Shown piece by piece: positions 7,172 through 14,833 of a stretch of 19,835 nt of DNA. This DNA comes from an uncultured Prochlorococcus sp. (GTDB taxonomy: Bacteria; Cyanobacteriota; Cyanobacteriia; PCC-6307; Cyanobiaceae): NCBI GenBank assembly GCA_902572675.1, contig CACGGY010000013.1, forward strand, positions 1 to 19,835. The letters are read 5' to 3'. The position numbers and the translations under genes were made by a program. The notes under the pieces were generated by a model. It ran no database searches and was not told where the DNA came from. It saw only the letters and a list, made by a program, of their open reading frames with translations. The first letter of the stretch is position 1. Every line of letters starts with the position of its first letter.

Positions 7172-7227
7172 ATTTCTATAGACATATTGTTAATAAAAGA
7201 TATTTTTAAATAAAAGAAAAAAGTTTA

Positions 7228-7689
7228 ATGCAAAGATTTAAGCAGAAAACGCTAATATTTTTAATTCTAGGAATTTTTACTCCTTTAGCCTCTACTACAT
7301 CAAAAGTTAATGCAGGATCATTTGGAGCCGAAATTTTTTGTAGCATGCGCGACAGCGGAAATGACCATAGAAGCAGTTGGGAAGCAGCATATACATATAT
7401 CAAAAAACAAAAGGGCGGAATTTTTAAAGTTTCCCCTAAACAAGCAGCATCACAGATAACAGAAACAGTTATAAGAGAACGTGAAAAATTTAGATACTGC
7501 GTGGAATACTTAGATAATCTTCATCCAGATAGGAAACTTGAAAGGGAACTTCAAAAAGAAAAAAGAAGACTGGAAAAAGAAAAAAGAAGACTGGAAAAGA
7601 AAGCAAAAGAAAGAGAAGACAAAATAAGAAAATTAGATGACTCAAATGAAGAATTCTCTGAAGAGACAATTGAAAGATATAGTTATTGA
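7228..7689 (+). CDS. Secreted or lumenal protein with charged coiled-coil tail, unknown function
   Basis: 153 residues. A typical Sec signal is visible: basic MQRFKQK, a hydrophobic core to about residue 21, and a likely cleavage after VNA (residue 29). The mature part has a globular region with three cysteines, two of them (C37, C90) well spaced for a disulphide, then a highly charged helix at about 101-130 built from the heptad KEKRRLE repeated in tandem, and an acidic end. I do not recognise the family; the N-terminal half resembles small periplasmic proteins common in Prochlorococcus. It lies 56 bp after the AbrB-like gene on the same strand and may share its transcript. Confidence 0.75.
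   Translation: MQRFKQKTLIFLILGIFTPLASTTSKVNAGSFGAEIFCSMRDSGNDHRSSWEAAYTYIKKQKGGIFKVSPKQAASQITETVIREREKFRYCVEYLDNLHPDRKLERELQKEKRRLEKEKRRLEKKAKEREDKIRKLDDSNEEFSEETIERYSY
7555..7596 (+). repeat. 21-bp perfect tandem repeat inside the coiled-coil gene
   Basis: Two identical 21-bp units (7555-7575 and 7576-7596) encode KEKRRLE twice. One unit equals one coiled-coil heptad, so adding or losing a unit keeps both the frame and the heptad register. Confidence 0.9.
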
Positions 7690-7705
7690 TTCTGGCTTTA
7701 ATAAA

Positions 7706-7733
7706 ATTCAAATTTGACAATTGGAATTTGAAT
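7706..7733 (+). terminator. Weak AT-only hairpin after the secreted-protein gene
   Basis: Arms attcaaatt (7706-7714) and aatttgaat (7725-7733) are perfect reverse complements around a 10-nt loop, 17 bp past the stop codon, followed by AT-rich sequence with aaattttattttg. The stem contains only one GC pair per arm, so as an intrinsic terminator it would be weak. Confidence 0.35.
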
Positions 7734-7808
7734 AAATTTTATTTTGTATATATTGACACTAAATCACATTTTAGGAGAAAAAATTAGCTAAAAAATAATA
7801 GATAAATG

Positions 7809-7837
7809 TTGACTTTTAATATATTCAAGCGATTATT
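7809..7837 (+). promoter_or_regulatory. Candidate promoter of the HNH gene
   Basis: TTGACT (7809-7814, 5 of 6 matches to the -35 consensus), a 17-bp spacer and ATTATT (7832-7837) as a weak -10, ending 20 bp before the ATG. Two further TTGACA hexamers occur upstream at 7714-7719 and 7753-7758 without a good -10. Confidence 0.3.
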
Positions 7838-7857
7838 TATTTAATTAAACAGTCTGA

Positions 7858-8259
7858 ATGCATATTAATGATGCGGTATTCTTAGAGGATTTATGTCCAA
7901 AGTTCAGAATTAGACAATGGCGAAAGTCAATTCATAGATTTACAGGAAAAAGTTGTATATATTGCGGAAAACCATCTGAATCTATTGACCATGTATTACC
8001 ACGAAGCCAAGGCGGCTTGAGCACAACAGAAAACTGCGTACCTGCATGTCTTTCTTGTAATGGGGATAAATCAGATGAAAATGCTTTGTATTGGTATAGA
8101 AAACAAAAATTTTATGACCCCAGAAGAGCAATGGCTATAAGAGCTTGGTTAGAAGGAGATTTAAGATTAGCTATAAGATTATTGCAATGGGCTAATCCTA
8201 GTTTTAAGATCAAAGATAAAAATTGTGAAACCGATGAATCAAAATATAAAGTAGCTTGA
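7858..8259 (+). CDS. HNH endonuclease family protein
   Basis: 133 residues with a zinc-supported HNH fold: CIYC (33-36), the catalytic DHVLPRSQGG (His45), Asn59 and CLSCN (64-68). The two CxxC pairs bind structural zinc; His45 would activate water for DNA cleavage. The C-terminal ~55 residues are helical and basic (RRAMAIRAWLEGDLRLAIRLL) and may bind DNA. Stand-alone HNH proteins of this size are common and conserved in cyanobacteria, and their target is unknown. There is no methyltransferase or other restriction partner nearby. Its TGA directly abuts the stop of the convergent small gene. Confidence 0.88.
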   Translation: MHINDAVFLEDLCPKFRIRQWRKSIHRFTGKSCIYCGKPSESIDHVLPRSQGGLSTTENCVPACLSCNGDKSDENALYWYRKQKFYDPRRAMAIRAWLEGDLRLAIRLLQWANPSFKIKDKNCETDESKYKVA

Positions 8260-8484
8260 CTACCAAACATTACAAACTTTACTTGAATTATTACTCTCAC
8301 ATATGTCTTCTAACTCTCGAGGAGAATCTGGAAATATTAACAATGTAGATATTGATATAAAAACGATAAATAATTTTTGATAGAATTTAATATCGACACA
8401 TATTTCTTTTTCTTTCAGAGAAGTAAAACTTTTACTACTGCAGAAATTGTTAGATTTTAAATCAGGCCTAACAGCTGTCTTCAT
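8260..8484 (-). CDS. Small membrane-anchored protein with two-cysteine tail, unknown function
   Basis: 74 residues from ATG at 8484-8482; a 79-residue version from ATG 8499 is also possible but runs closer to the divergent gene. A hydrophobic segment (KLFIVFISISTLLIF, about residues 40-54) is followed by a short tail PRELEDICESNNSSKVCNVW with two cysteines. The tail would face the periplasm if the basic N-terminal part stays inside, so a disulphide is plausible. I do not recognise a named family, though short tails ending C..VW look familiar from cyanobacterial small proteins. The stop directly abuts the HNH stop codon with no spacer. Confidence 0.62.
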   Translation of the reverse strand: MKTAVRPDLKSNNFCSSKSFTSLKEKEICVDIKFYQKLFIVFISISTLLIFPDSPRELEDICESNNSSKVCNVW

Positions 8485-8519
8485 TGCAAAATAATACATA
8501 TGTACTACTATACTGCCCT

Positions 8520-9407
8520 ATGAAGGATTTTGCAAATTCTCTCAAAAGTAACACTAAATTTTTGATCTTTGGATGTGGTTTTAGTGGTAATTTCTTTGCA
8601 AAAACTGTAAGAAAATTTGGTTACAAGGCTTTAACAAGTTCAAGATCTGAAAAGCAAGATCAACATAGTTTCGTTTTCAATAGTACAAATGGTAAAGTTC
8701 CTAACGATGAAATTTTTGATGGAACAACGCATGTTCTAAGTTGCATACCCCCTGGGGAAAATGGTAAAGATCCAGTATTAGAAATTCTTAAAAGTAAACT
8801 AAAAAGTTTATCCCTAGAATGGATAGGATATTTATCCACAACAGGAGTATATGGAAACACTAACGGTGATTGGGTATCTGAGATTGATAAACCTAACCCT
8901 TTTCAAAAAAGAAGTCATATTAGATTAAATTGCGAAACAGAATGGATTGAATCTGGGTTACCTGTGCAAATTTTTAGGTTACCAGGAATTTATGGGCCTG
9001 GTAGGTCCACTTTTGATGCAATTAGAAATCAAAAAATTCGCGTTATCTCAAAAAAAAATCAAGTATTTTCTAGAATTCACGTTGCTGATATCACAAATGC
9101 AATTATCCATTTATTACGAAATAAAGATTCTTTAAAATTTCACCAAATTATTAATATTGCAGATGATAAACCCTGCTCTCAATTGGAAGTTATTCAATAT
9201 TGTTACGATCTATTAGGCTTAAAAATGCCAAAGCCAATATTATTTGATGAAGCAAAAAAAGAATTATCACCTATCGCACAATCTTTTTGGACTGAAAATA
9301 GAAGAGTTTCTAATAAACTATTATGCGAAACACTTGGATATCAACTAATTTATAAAGACTATAAAATTGGCTTAAAGAATTGCTTTTTAGATAGTCATAA
9401 AAAATAA
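8520..9407 (+). CDS. NAD(P)-dependent epimerase/dehydratase, YeeZ-like extended SDR
   Basis: 295 residues from ATG at 8520. A Rossmann dinucleotide motif IFGCGFSGNFF starts at about residue 16, followed by the STTGVYGNTNGDWV region (with YG rather than a YxxxK active-site motif) and FRLPGIYGPGRS, both typical of the atypical extended SDRs related to E. coli YeeZ. The substrate is unknown. A frame continues 12 codons upstream to 8484, but those residues (MQNNTYVLLYCP) precede the natural start and overlap the divergent gene, so 8520 is preferred. A TATACT hexamer at 8509-8514 lies too close for a leadered transcript from 8520. It is followed 15 bp later by pdxA and probably shares its transcript. 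Confidence 0.87.
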   Translation: MKDFANSLKSNTKFLIFGCGFSGNFFAKTVRKFGYKALTSSRSEKQDQHSFVFNSTNGKVPNDEIFDGTTHVLSCIPPGENGKDPVLEILKSKLKSLSLEWIGYLSTTGVYGNTNGDWVSEIDKPNPFQKRSHIRLNCETEWIESGLPVQIFRLPGIYGPGRSTFDAIRNQKIRVISKKNQVFSRIHVADITNAIIHLLRNKDSLKFHQIINIADDKPCSQLEVIQYCYDLLGLKMPKPILFDEAKKELSPIAQSFWTENRRVSNKLLCETLGYQLIYKDYKIGLKNCFLDSHKK

Positions 9408-9422
9408 ATATCAAGATTATTT

Positions 9423-10457
9423 ATGATTTTTAAAAACACAAATAATACAACTAAAGTAGTTTTGAGTGTCGGAGATGAATCGGGTGTAGGACCCGAAATA
9501 ATTTTAAAAGCTCTTTATTCTAATGATATACCTAGAAATAATGAATACATTTTAGTTGGTTCCAAAAAAAACTTGCAAAAAACATATGCGCATCTTAGAT
9601 CTTTAGGTTTATCAAACTTAGCAAATCCCAATAATTTTCAAATTCATGATCTCGAAACTTCTTCATCTGATAAAGAATCCAATGCAAGTTATGGTGATTC
9701 AAGTTTCTATTACTTGACGAAAGCAATAGAAATTGTACAACAATATCCAAATTCTGCACTTGTTACTGGACCAATTTGCAAGAAATCATGGTCACTAGCC
9801 GGTCATTGCTTTGCAGGACAGACCGAAGTATTGGCTAAATCGTGTGGAGTAAAAAATGTTGGAATGTTATTTACAGCTAAATCACCAATTACAGGTTGGA
9901 GATTCAATACCTTACTAGCAACAACCCACATAGCACTAAGTGAGGTACCAAAGAAGCTAAATACAAAATTAATCCAAACTAAATTAGATCTTTTAAAAGA
10001 TTTTTGTAGTAGATATAAAGAAAAAATTACAATAAGAGTTGCGGGATTAAACCCTCATGCTGGCGAAGAAGGCATTTTGGGGACTGAAGAAAGAGATTGG
10101 CTGAATGATGCATTGGTTACTTGGAATGAAAAGAACAAAGATGTTAGGGTAATAGGTCCTTTATCACCTGATAGTTGTTGGAATTCTTCCGCCAAAGCTT
10201 GGTTACATAAAGATACTGAAAAACATGATGGAATACTTGCTATGTATCATGACCAAGGTTTAATTCCAATGAAAGCTATAGCCCTTAATTACTCAGTTAA
10301 CACCACAATAGGTTTACCTTTTATAAGAACTTCTCCAGATCATGGAACAGGATTTGATATTGCTGGCAAAGGGATAGCTCAATCTCAAAGTATGATTGAA
10401 GCCATAAAAGCTGCTATAGAAATGTCTAATAATTCAAGACTGTTTAACACGCATTAA
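9423..10457 (+). CDS. pdxA: 4-hydroxythreonine-4-phosphate dehydrogenase
   Basis: 344 residues. PdxA oxidises 4-phosphooxy-threonine with NAD(P) in the DXP-dependent route to pyridoxal phosphate. The three metal-binding histidines are visible: H169 (TTHIAL), H212 (NPHAGEEG) and H276 (AMYHDQGLIPMK), as is the substrate-binding GHCFAGQTE (127-135) and the C-terminal RTSPDHGTGFDIAGKG. The N-terminal motif reads GDESGVGPE where most family members have GDPAG(I/V)GPE. The gene follows the epimerase by 15 bp. Its last 24 bp overlap the 3' end of accB on the other strand. Confidence 0.96.
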   Translation: MIFKNTNNTTKVVLSVGDESGVGPEIILKALYSNDIPRNNEYILVGSKKNLQKTYAHLRSLGLSNLANPNNFQIHDLETSSSDKESNASYGDSSFYYLTKAIEIVQQYPNSALVTGPICKKSWSLAGHCFAGQTEVLAKSCGVKNVGMLFTAKSPITGWRFNTLLATTHIALSEVPKKLNTKLIQTKLDLLKDFCSRYKEKITIRVAGLNPHAGEEGILGTEERDWLNDALVTWNEKNKDVRVIGPLSPDSCWNSSAKAWLHKDTEKHDGILAMYHDQGLIPMKAIALNYSVNTTIGLPFIRTSPDHGTGFDIAGKGIAQSQSMIEAIKAAIEMSNNSRLFNTH

Positions 10458-10940
10458 AACTTGACCAAATTCAACGGGTGTTCCATTTTCAACAAGAATC
10501 TCAACTATTTCAGCATTAAATTCAGATTCAATTTCATTCATTAGTTTCATAGCTTCTAAAATGCAAATTGTTTGACCTACCGCAATATTATTTCCTACTT
10601 CAACAAATGGATCCTCACCAGGCGCTGCAGCCCTGTAAAAGGTTCCAACCATAGGAGAGGTAATTTCCGTAAGATCTGAGCGTCCAGGAGGGGCTACCTG
10701 TGGCACCTCAGGCTCTTTAGCTAATGAAACATTATCACTAATTGTTTGTTGGCTAGCAATTTTTTGCCTATCAACTGAAATATTAGGAACTAAATTGTTA
10801 ATGACTTGACCCTGATCAAATAAATTCCTTTTAATTTCTAGTTTAAAATCTTCTCCCTCAAGTAAAAATTCTTGAATATCGCTAGTAGAGATTTTCTCTA
10901 TTAAGCGATCTAAGTCATCATGATCTAGTTTCATAGCCAT
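10434..10940 (-). CDS. accB: Biotin carboxyl carrier protein of acetyl-CoA carboxylase
   Basis: 168 residues. AccB carries the biotin that moves CO2 from biotin carboxylase to the carboxyltransferase in fatty acid synthesis. The N-terminal ~45 residues form the small helical region, a Pro-rich linker covers about 75-90, and the biotinyl domain follows (ITSPMVGTFYRAAAPGEDPF). The biotinylated lysine is K132 in ILEAMKLMNEI. The ATG overlaps the efp stop (TAATG), which implies translational coupling. MAMK offers a second Met two codons in; the first gives the coupled arrangement. The 3' end overlaps convergent pdxA by 24 bp. Confidence 0.97.
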   Translation of the reverse strand: MAMKLDHDDLDRLIEKISTSDIQEFLLEGEDFKLEIKRNLFDQGQVINNLVPNISVDRQKIASQQTISDNVSLAKEPEVPQVAPPGRSDLTEITSPMVGTFYRAAAPGEDPFVEVGNNIAVGQTICILEAMKLMNEIESEFNAEIVEILVENGTPVEFGQVLMRVKQS

Positions 10941-11500
10941 TAATTTTCACGTCCAAGATAACTATCATTACGAGTATCAACTTTAATCATTTCTCCAACA
11001 GAAATAAATAAAGGAACCATAACTTGGGCACCTGTCTCTAGGATAGCTGGTTTCGTGCCCCCACTAGCAGTATCACCTTTAACTCCAGGGTCAGTCTCTG
11101 TAACTTTCAAAGTAATAGAAATTGGAAGTTCTACTTCTAAAACTTTACCATTATGGAAAATTACATTTACCTCCATTCCTTCTTTTAAATACTTTGCACC
11201 TTTCCCGATTTGTGCAGAAGAAAGTCTTGTTTCTTCGAAACTTGTCATATCCATAAAAACATAATCTCCAGACTCCACATAAGTATGCTGCAGGTTAGAC
11301 TTCTCAAGGATAGCCTGCTGTACTGATTCTCCGGCTCGAAAAGTTTTTTCAACCACGTTGCCGCTTTGAACTGATTTTAATTTTGTTCGCACGAAAGCAG
11401 AACCCTTACCAGGCTTGACATGTAGAAATTCTACAACACGCCAAACTTGTCCATCCAATTCGATGGTGGTACCTGTGCGAAAATCGTTACTGGAAATCAT
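10940..11500 (-). CDS. efp: Elongation factor P
   Basis: 186 residues from ATG 11500-11498 (MISSNDFRTGTTIELDG), the usual EF-P start and length. EF-P relieves ribosomes stalled at proline runs. Domain I has the loop KPGKGSAF with the tip lysine K32 at the position that is modified in other bacteria; domains II and III follow to a C-terminus DTRNDSYLGREN. A frame extends 12 codons upstream to 11536 but those residues are not EF-P-like and would cross the divergent promoter region. The efp-accB pair on one transcript is common in cyanobacteria and other bacteria. Confidence 0.97.
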   Translation of the reverse strand: MISSNDFRTGTTIELDGQVWRVVEFLHVKPGKGSAFVRTKLKSVQSGNVVEKTFRAGESVQQAILEKSNLQHTYVESGDYVFMDMTSFEETRLSSAQIGKGAKYLKEGMEVNVIFHNGKVLEVELPISITLKVTETDPGVKGDTASGGTKPAILETGAQVMVPLFISVGEMIKVDTRNDSYLGREN

Positions 11501-11521
11501 TCCTGTATTACATCCCCAAGG

Positions 11522-11549
11522 ATCATAAACCTGCAAGAGTACTATGCAA
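11522..11549 (-). promoter_or_regulatory. Candidate efp-accB promoter
   Basis: On the minus strand TTGCAT (11549-11544), a 16-bp spacer and a good -10 TATGAT (11527-11522). Transcription would start near 11515, about 15 nt before the efp ATG. The -35 overlaps the start of the divergent cyclophilin gene. Confidence 0.35.
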
Positions 11550-12635
11550 AAATTCTTATCAAATCAGAACAAACTTTTCTTAAGTTTATCAATCGTAATT
11601 TTACATATTTTTCTCTTAAAACCGACTCAAGTATTGGCTGATTTGCCTACTGGAAATGCAGTAAAAGACCCTAGTGCAATCCTCAGAAATGCACTCCCCA
11701 TCAAGCAAATTGAGTTGCAAGAAATTCAACACAAATTGGAAGATACTAGCGACCTTGTAAGAGGAGGAAGATGGCCAGCGCTTGCGAAAACTGTTACAAA
11801 ATGTCAATCTTTACTCAAAAAATACGAAAGTCGAATTATTGAAGAATTACCAAACAATAAAAAGAAAATTGCTAAAAAAACATTTTTAGAACTTAAAGAA
11901 AATTTTGACAACCTTCAAGATTTTTCTAAATCAAAAGATAAGTACTCATTCATAGCGACCAGAAAAGAAGCTTTAGATAAAATAGGTGGATTAGAAGAAT
12001 ATTTTTTACCAAAACAATTTCCTTACGATATTCCAGAAGAGTTTGATAATCTACCGAGATTACTAGGCAGAGCAAAAGTCAATATTAAAACTACACAAGG
12101 AGATATGATAGCAATTGTAGATGGATTTAACGCACCACTTACGTCAGGTGCTTTTGTAGATTTAGCTTCAAGAAATTTCTATAAGGATTTACCAATTAAT
12201 AGAGCAGAAGAATTTTTTGTACTGCAAACAGGTGATCCAATTGGTGAAGCAATTGGTTATGTAGATCCTGAAACAAATTTAGAACGTCACGTTCCTCTCG
12301 AAATTAGAATTCCTGAGGAAAAGGATACTTTTTATAATCAAACTTTTGAAGACTTAGGTCTCTACACGGAGACACCAACATTACCATTCGCAACACTTGG
12401 AACTCTAGGTTGGTCCCACTCGAATACTGCAGTTGATGATGGCTCATCTCAATTTTTCTTCTTTTTATATGAAGCAGAACTGAATCCAGCAGGTCGTAAT
12501 TTAATTGATGGTAGAAATGCTGCTTTTGGCTATGTTATAGAAGGTTTTGATGTATTAGAAAAACTAACCAAAGATGACATAATCGTCTCTATTGATGTTT
12601 TAGAAGGTATTGAAAACCTTAAATTAAATGCGTAA
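11544..12635 (+). CDS. Lumenal or periplasmic cyclophilin, CYP38/TLP40-like peptidyl-prolyl isomerase
   Basis: 363 residues. An N-terminal signal peptide with hydrophobic core at about 11-27 is probably cleaved after VLA (residue 32). A helical region of about 140 residues follows, then a cyclophilin-type domain from about 175 (RAKVNIKTTQGDMIAIVDG) to the end, with the divergent active-site region FFVLQTGDPIG and SSQFFFFLY. The domain order, helical bundle then cyclophilin, matches plant CYP38/TLP40, a thylakoid lumen protein needed for photosystem II assembly. By analogy this protein probably helps photosystem II biogenesis in the lumen; isomerase activity may be low, as in CYP38. Its stop overlaps the thiL start by 8 bp. 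Confidence 0.88.
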   Translation: MQKFLSNQNKLFLSLSIVILHIFLLKPTQVLADLPTGNAVKDPSAILRNALPIKQIELQEIQHKLEDTSDLVRGGRWPALAKTVTKCQSLLKKYESRIIEELPNNKKKIAKKTFLELKENFDNLQDFSKSKDKYSFIATRKEALDKIGGLEEYFLPKQFPYDIPEEFDNLPRLLGRAKVNIKTTQGDMIAIVDGFNAPLTSGAFVDLASRNFYKDLPINRAEEFFVLQTGDPIGEAIGYVDPETNLERHVPLEIRIPEEKDTFYNQTFEDLGLYTETPTLPFATLGTLGWSHSNTAVDDGSSQFFFFLYEAELNPAGRNLIDGRNAAFGYVIEGFDVLEKLTKDDIIVSIDVLEGIENLKLNA

Positions 12636-13617
12636 AAAAGAATTATTAGAAGACATAGGAGAAAAAGAATTAATAAATAGGCTTGGAAAGTTTATGCCTA
12701 AAAATCAAGCCTCAGATGATTGTGCTTTAATCAAAACTAAAAATGAAAAGTTACTCATCAATAATGATTCATTAGTAGAAAATGTTCATTTCAGCGATGA
12801 TTCTATTTCCCCTCAAGACCTTGGATGGAAAGCAGTTGTATGCAATATCTCTGACTTATTATCAAGTGGTAGCAGAAAAACTTTAGGAATTACAATAAGT
12901 CTGATTTTACCTTCTAAAACTGAATGGGTTTGGGTTAAAGAGTTGTATAAAGGAATAAATAAAGCTTTAAAAGAATACGGGGGAATAATTCTGGGAGGAG
13001 ATTGCTCGACAGGAAATCAAAAAACTATATCCATTACAGCCCTTGGCATTCAAGGAGAAATTCAACTACAAAGAAACGCATGTAAACCAGGTGAAATAAT
13101 CCTATCCACAGGAATTCATGGCCTTAGCAAACTAGGGTTTATGATACAAAATAAAATTAATATTGATGAAAATATTTCTTTAAAAAAAAGATTAATAAAT
13201 AAGTCTATTAACCATTTTTGCCGCCCTAAAGTTAAACCTCATTTTCTAACAAATCTCATAAAAACTCGTTCCAATAAAAAAATAAGAAGAATAGGTTGTA
13301 CTGATAGTAGTGATGGCCTATTTCAAGCCATACAAGATTTAGCAGTCGCTAGCAAATGTAAAGCGATAATTAATTATGAGAAAATAAAAAAAGATAAAGA
13401 TTGGCCAAAAGGTGATAGATGGGATGAATATTATTTCTTTGGTGGTGAAGATTACGAATTAGTCTTTTCACTACCGAGAAAATGGGCAAAGAATTTATCT
13501 AAACTAGATAAAAATATTATCGAAATAGGTTATTTTATGAGAGGGGAACCTTCAATAGAATTTAAAGATCAAAAGAAAAATAAATTATTGAATAATATAC
13601 CTTTCAAGCACTTTTAA
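12628..13617 (+). CDS. thiL: Thiamine-monophosphate kinase
   Basis: 329 residues. ThiL phosphorylates thiamine monophosphate to the active cofactor thiamine pyrophosphate. The metal and ATP-binding acidic residues are in ASDDCAL (28-34) and LGGDCSTGN (122-130); NDSLVENVHF (46-55) and GCTDSSDGLFQ later in the protein match the family. The C-terminal region ends with the GGEDYELVFS motif. The start ATG lies inside the last codons of the cyclophilin gene (ATGCGTAA), so the two are translationally coupled. The stop directly abuts the gap2 stop. Confidence 0.95.
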   Translation: MRKKELLEDIGEKELINRLGKFMPKNQASDDCALIKTKNEKLLINNDSLVENVHFSDDSISPQDLGWKAVVCNISDLLSSGSRKTLGITISLILPSKTEWVWVKELYKGINKALKEYGGIILGGDCSTGNQKTISITALGIQGEIQLQRNACKPGEIILSTGIHGLSKLGFMIQNKINIDENISLKKRLINKSINHFCRPKVKPHFLTNLIKTRSNKKIRRIGCTDSSDGLFQAIQDLAVASKCKAIINYEKIKKDKDWPKGDRWDEYYFFGGEDYELVFSLPRKWAKNLSKLDKNIIEIGYFMRGEPSIEFKDQKKNKLLNNIPFKHF

Positions 13618-14640
13618 TTACTCCCAATTTTTAGCAACAATCTCTGCTAAATCAACAACCCTCTGACTATAACCCCACTCATTGTCATACCATGCAAGGA
13701 CCTTAACGAGGTTATCACCGATGCACATAGTAAGGTCGCTATCTACTATTGATGATTCATTAGTACCTGCATAATCGCTAGAAACCAGTGGCTCATCACC
13801 ATATTTAATAATTCCCTTCATTGAGCTTAGAGATGCTTCCTTAAGAGCAGTATTGACTTCTTCAGCTGTGACAGATTTAGAAGATTCAAAAACAAAATCT
13901 ACTGCTGAAACGTTAGGAGTTGGAACTCTCATTGCAATTCCTGTTAATTTACCTTTCATTTCTGGGTATACCAGCGCTACTGCTTTTGCAGCTCCTGTAG
14001 AAGTAGGAACAATGTTTGTAGCAGCGGCTCTAGCCCTTCTTAAATCTCTATGACTATTATCTAAAATTCTTTGATCCCCTGTATAGCTATGAATTGTAGT
14101 CATCAAACCTTTGTTAATCCCGAAAGTTTGGTCTAAAACTTTAACTACTGGAGCTAAACAGTTCGTTGTACAACTAGCATTACTCAAAATATCATAATCT
14201 TTATGATTGTATGTATCAGCGTTGACTCCAACTACATAAGTACCAACACCATCACCTTTGCCAGGAGCAGTTAAGATGACTTTTTTTGCTCCTACCTCTA
14301 AGTGCTTACTTGCACCAACGTCTGTATTAAATACTCCAGTAGATTCAATAACTAAATCTACACCCCAGTCTTTCCAAGGGAGATTCATTGGGTTTCTATC
14401 AGAGAAACATTTAATTGTCTTGTTATTAATTACGAAAGTATCATCAGTATATTGAATATCAACACCATCAAGTTGACCAAGGACTGAGTCATACTTTAAT
14501 AGATGAGCATTAGTCTTAGGATCTGAGGTAACATTAATTCCAACCACTTCAATATTGGTATAAGCACCTCTGCTTAGCCAACAACGCATAAAGTTTCGAC
14601 CAATTCTGCCAAAGCCGTTAATTGCAACACGCAAAGTCAT
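13618..14640 (-). CDS. gap2: Glyceraldehyde-3-phosphate dehydrogenase, photosynthetic type
   Basis: 340 residues. Rossmann motif INGFGRIGRN (7-16), catalytic C157 in SNASCTTNC, the His184 partner in TTIHSYTGDQ, and the C-terminal WYDNEWGYSQRVVD. The sequence is of the cyanobacterial Gap2 type, which works with NADPH (or NADH) in the Calvin cycle, reducing 1,3-bisphosphoglycerate, and also runs in gluconeogenesis. NADP preference is inferred from family, not proved by one residue. It is transcribed alone, divergent from murC across 193 bp, and its stop directly abuts the thiL stop. Confidence 0.97.
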   Translation of the reverse strand: MTLRVAINGFGRIGRNFMRCWLSRGAYTNIEVVGINVTSDPKTNAHLLKYDSVLGQLDGVDIQYTDDTFVINNKTIKCFSDRNPMNLPWKDWGVDLVIESTGVFNTDVGASKHLEVGAKKVILTAPGKGDGVGTYVVGVNADTYNHKDYDILSNASCTTNCLAPVVKVLDQTFGINKGLMTTIHSYTGDQRILDNSHRDLRRARAAATNIVPTSTGAAKAVALVYPEMKGKLTGIAMRVPTPNVSAVDFVFESSKSVTAEEVNTALKEASLSSMKGIIKYGDEPLVSSDYAGTNESSIVDSDLTMCIGDNLVKVLAWYDNEWGYSQRVVDLAEIVAKNWE

Positions 14641-14676
14641 AACTAATAATTTCTAAATGATTAACCTAAGTTGCTG

Positions 14677-14705
14677 ATCATACTGAATTTTGTGCAATAA
14701 CGTAA
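14677..14705 (-). promoter_or_regulatory. Candidate gap2 promoter
   Basis: On the minus strand a -10 TATGAT (14682-14677) preceded by a 17-bp spacer and TTACGT (14705-14700), a weak -35. Predicted transcription begins near 14670, about 30 nt before the ATG. The -10 is identical to the candidate efp promoter's. Confidence 0.35.
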
Positions 14706-14755
14706 GGTTTTTTTGATTTATTAAGCAAATAAGTCTAGTTTTGTATTAATTCAAG

Positions 14756-14775
14756 AAAAAAAAACATTTTTTTTT
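14756..14775. repeat. A9-CA-T9 inverted run between gap2 and murC
   Basis: Nine A (14756-14764), CA, then nine T (14767-14775) form a perfect AT inverted repeat in the middle of the divergent spacer. It may bend or locally melt the DNA between the two promoters; no specific function can be assigned. The rest of the 193-bp spacer is AT-rich with no RNA gene that I can see. Confidence 0.6.
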
Positions 14776-14833
14776 AAGAAAAAATAGCAAAATTTTACCT
14801 AGAAGTTATTTTAATTTAAGTAAAAGATAAACA

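Noticed and set aside
7490..7720. A hydrophobic 76-codon frame opposite the secreted coiled-coil gene
   Set aside because: Its Leu/Phe-rich composition is just the complement of the AAA/GAA/AGA codons of the coiled coil.
7858..8259. HNH nuclease as part of a restriction or homing system
   Set aside because: There is no methyltransferase, intron, intein or repeat around it, and such stand-alone HNH proteins are common in cyanobacteria.
8112..8300. A 62-codon frame opposite the HNH 3' end
   Set aside because: It is the complement of the HNH coding sequence and overlaps the small Cys-tail gene, which is the better candidate.
8484..8519. A 12-residue N-terminal extension of the epimerase
   Set aside because: The extension (MQNNTYVLLYCP) lies in the divergent spacer and adds nothing to the Rossmann fold; ATG 8520 gives a natural start.
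11501..11536. A 12-residue N-terminal extension of EF-P
   Set aside because: EF-P begins MISSNDFRTG at 11500 with the usual length; the extension is not EF-P-like and would cover the candidate promoter.
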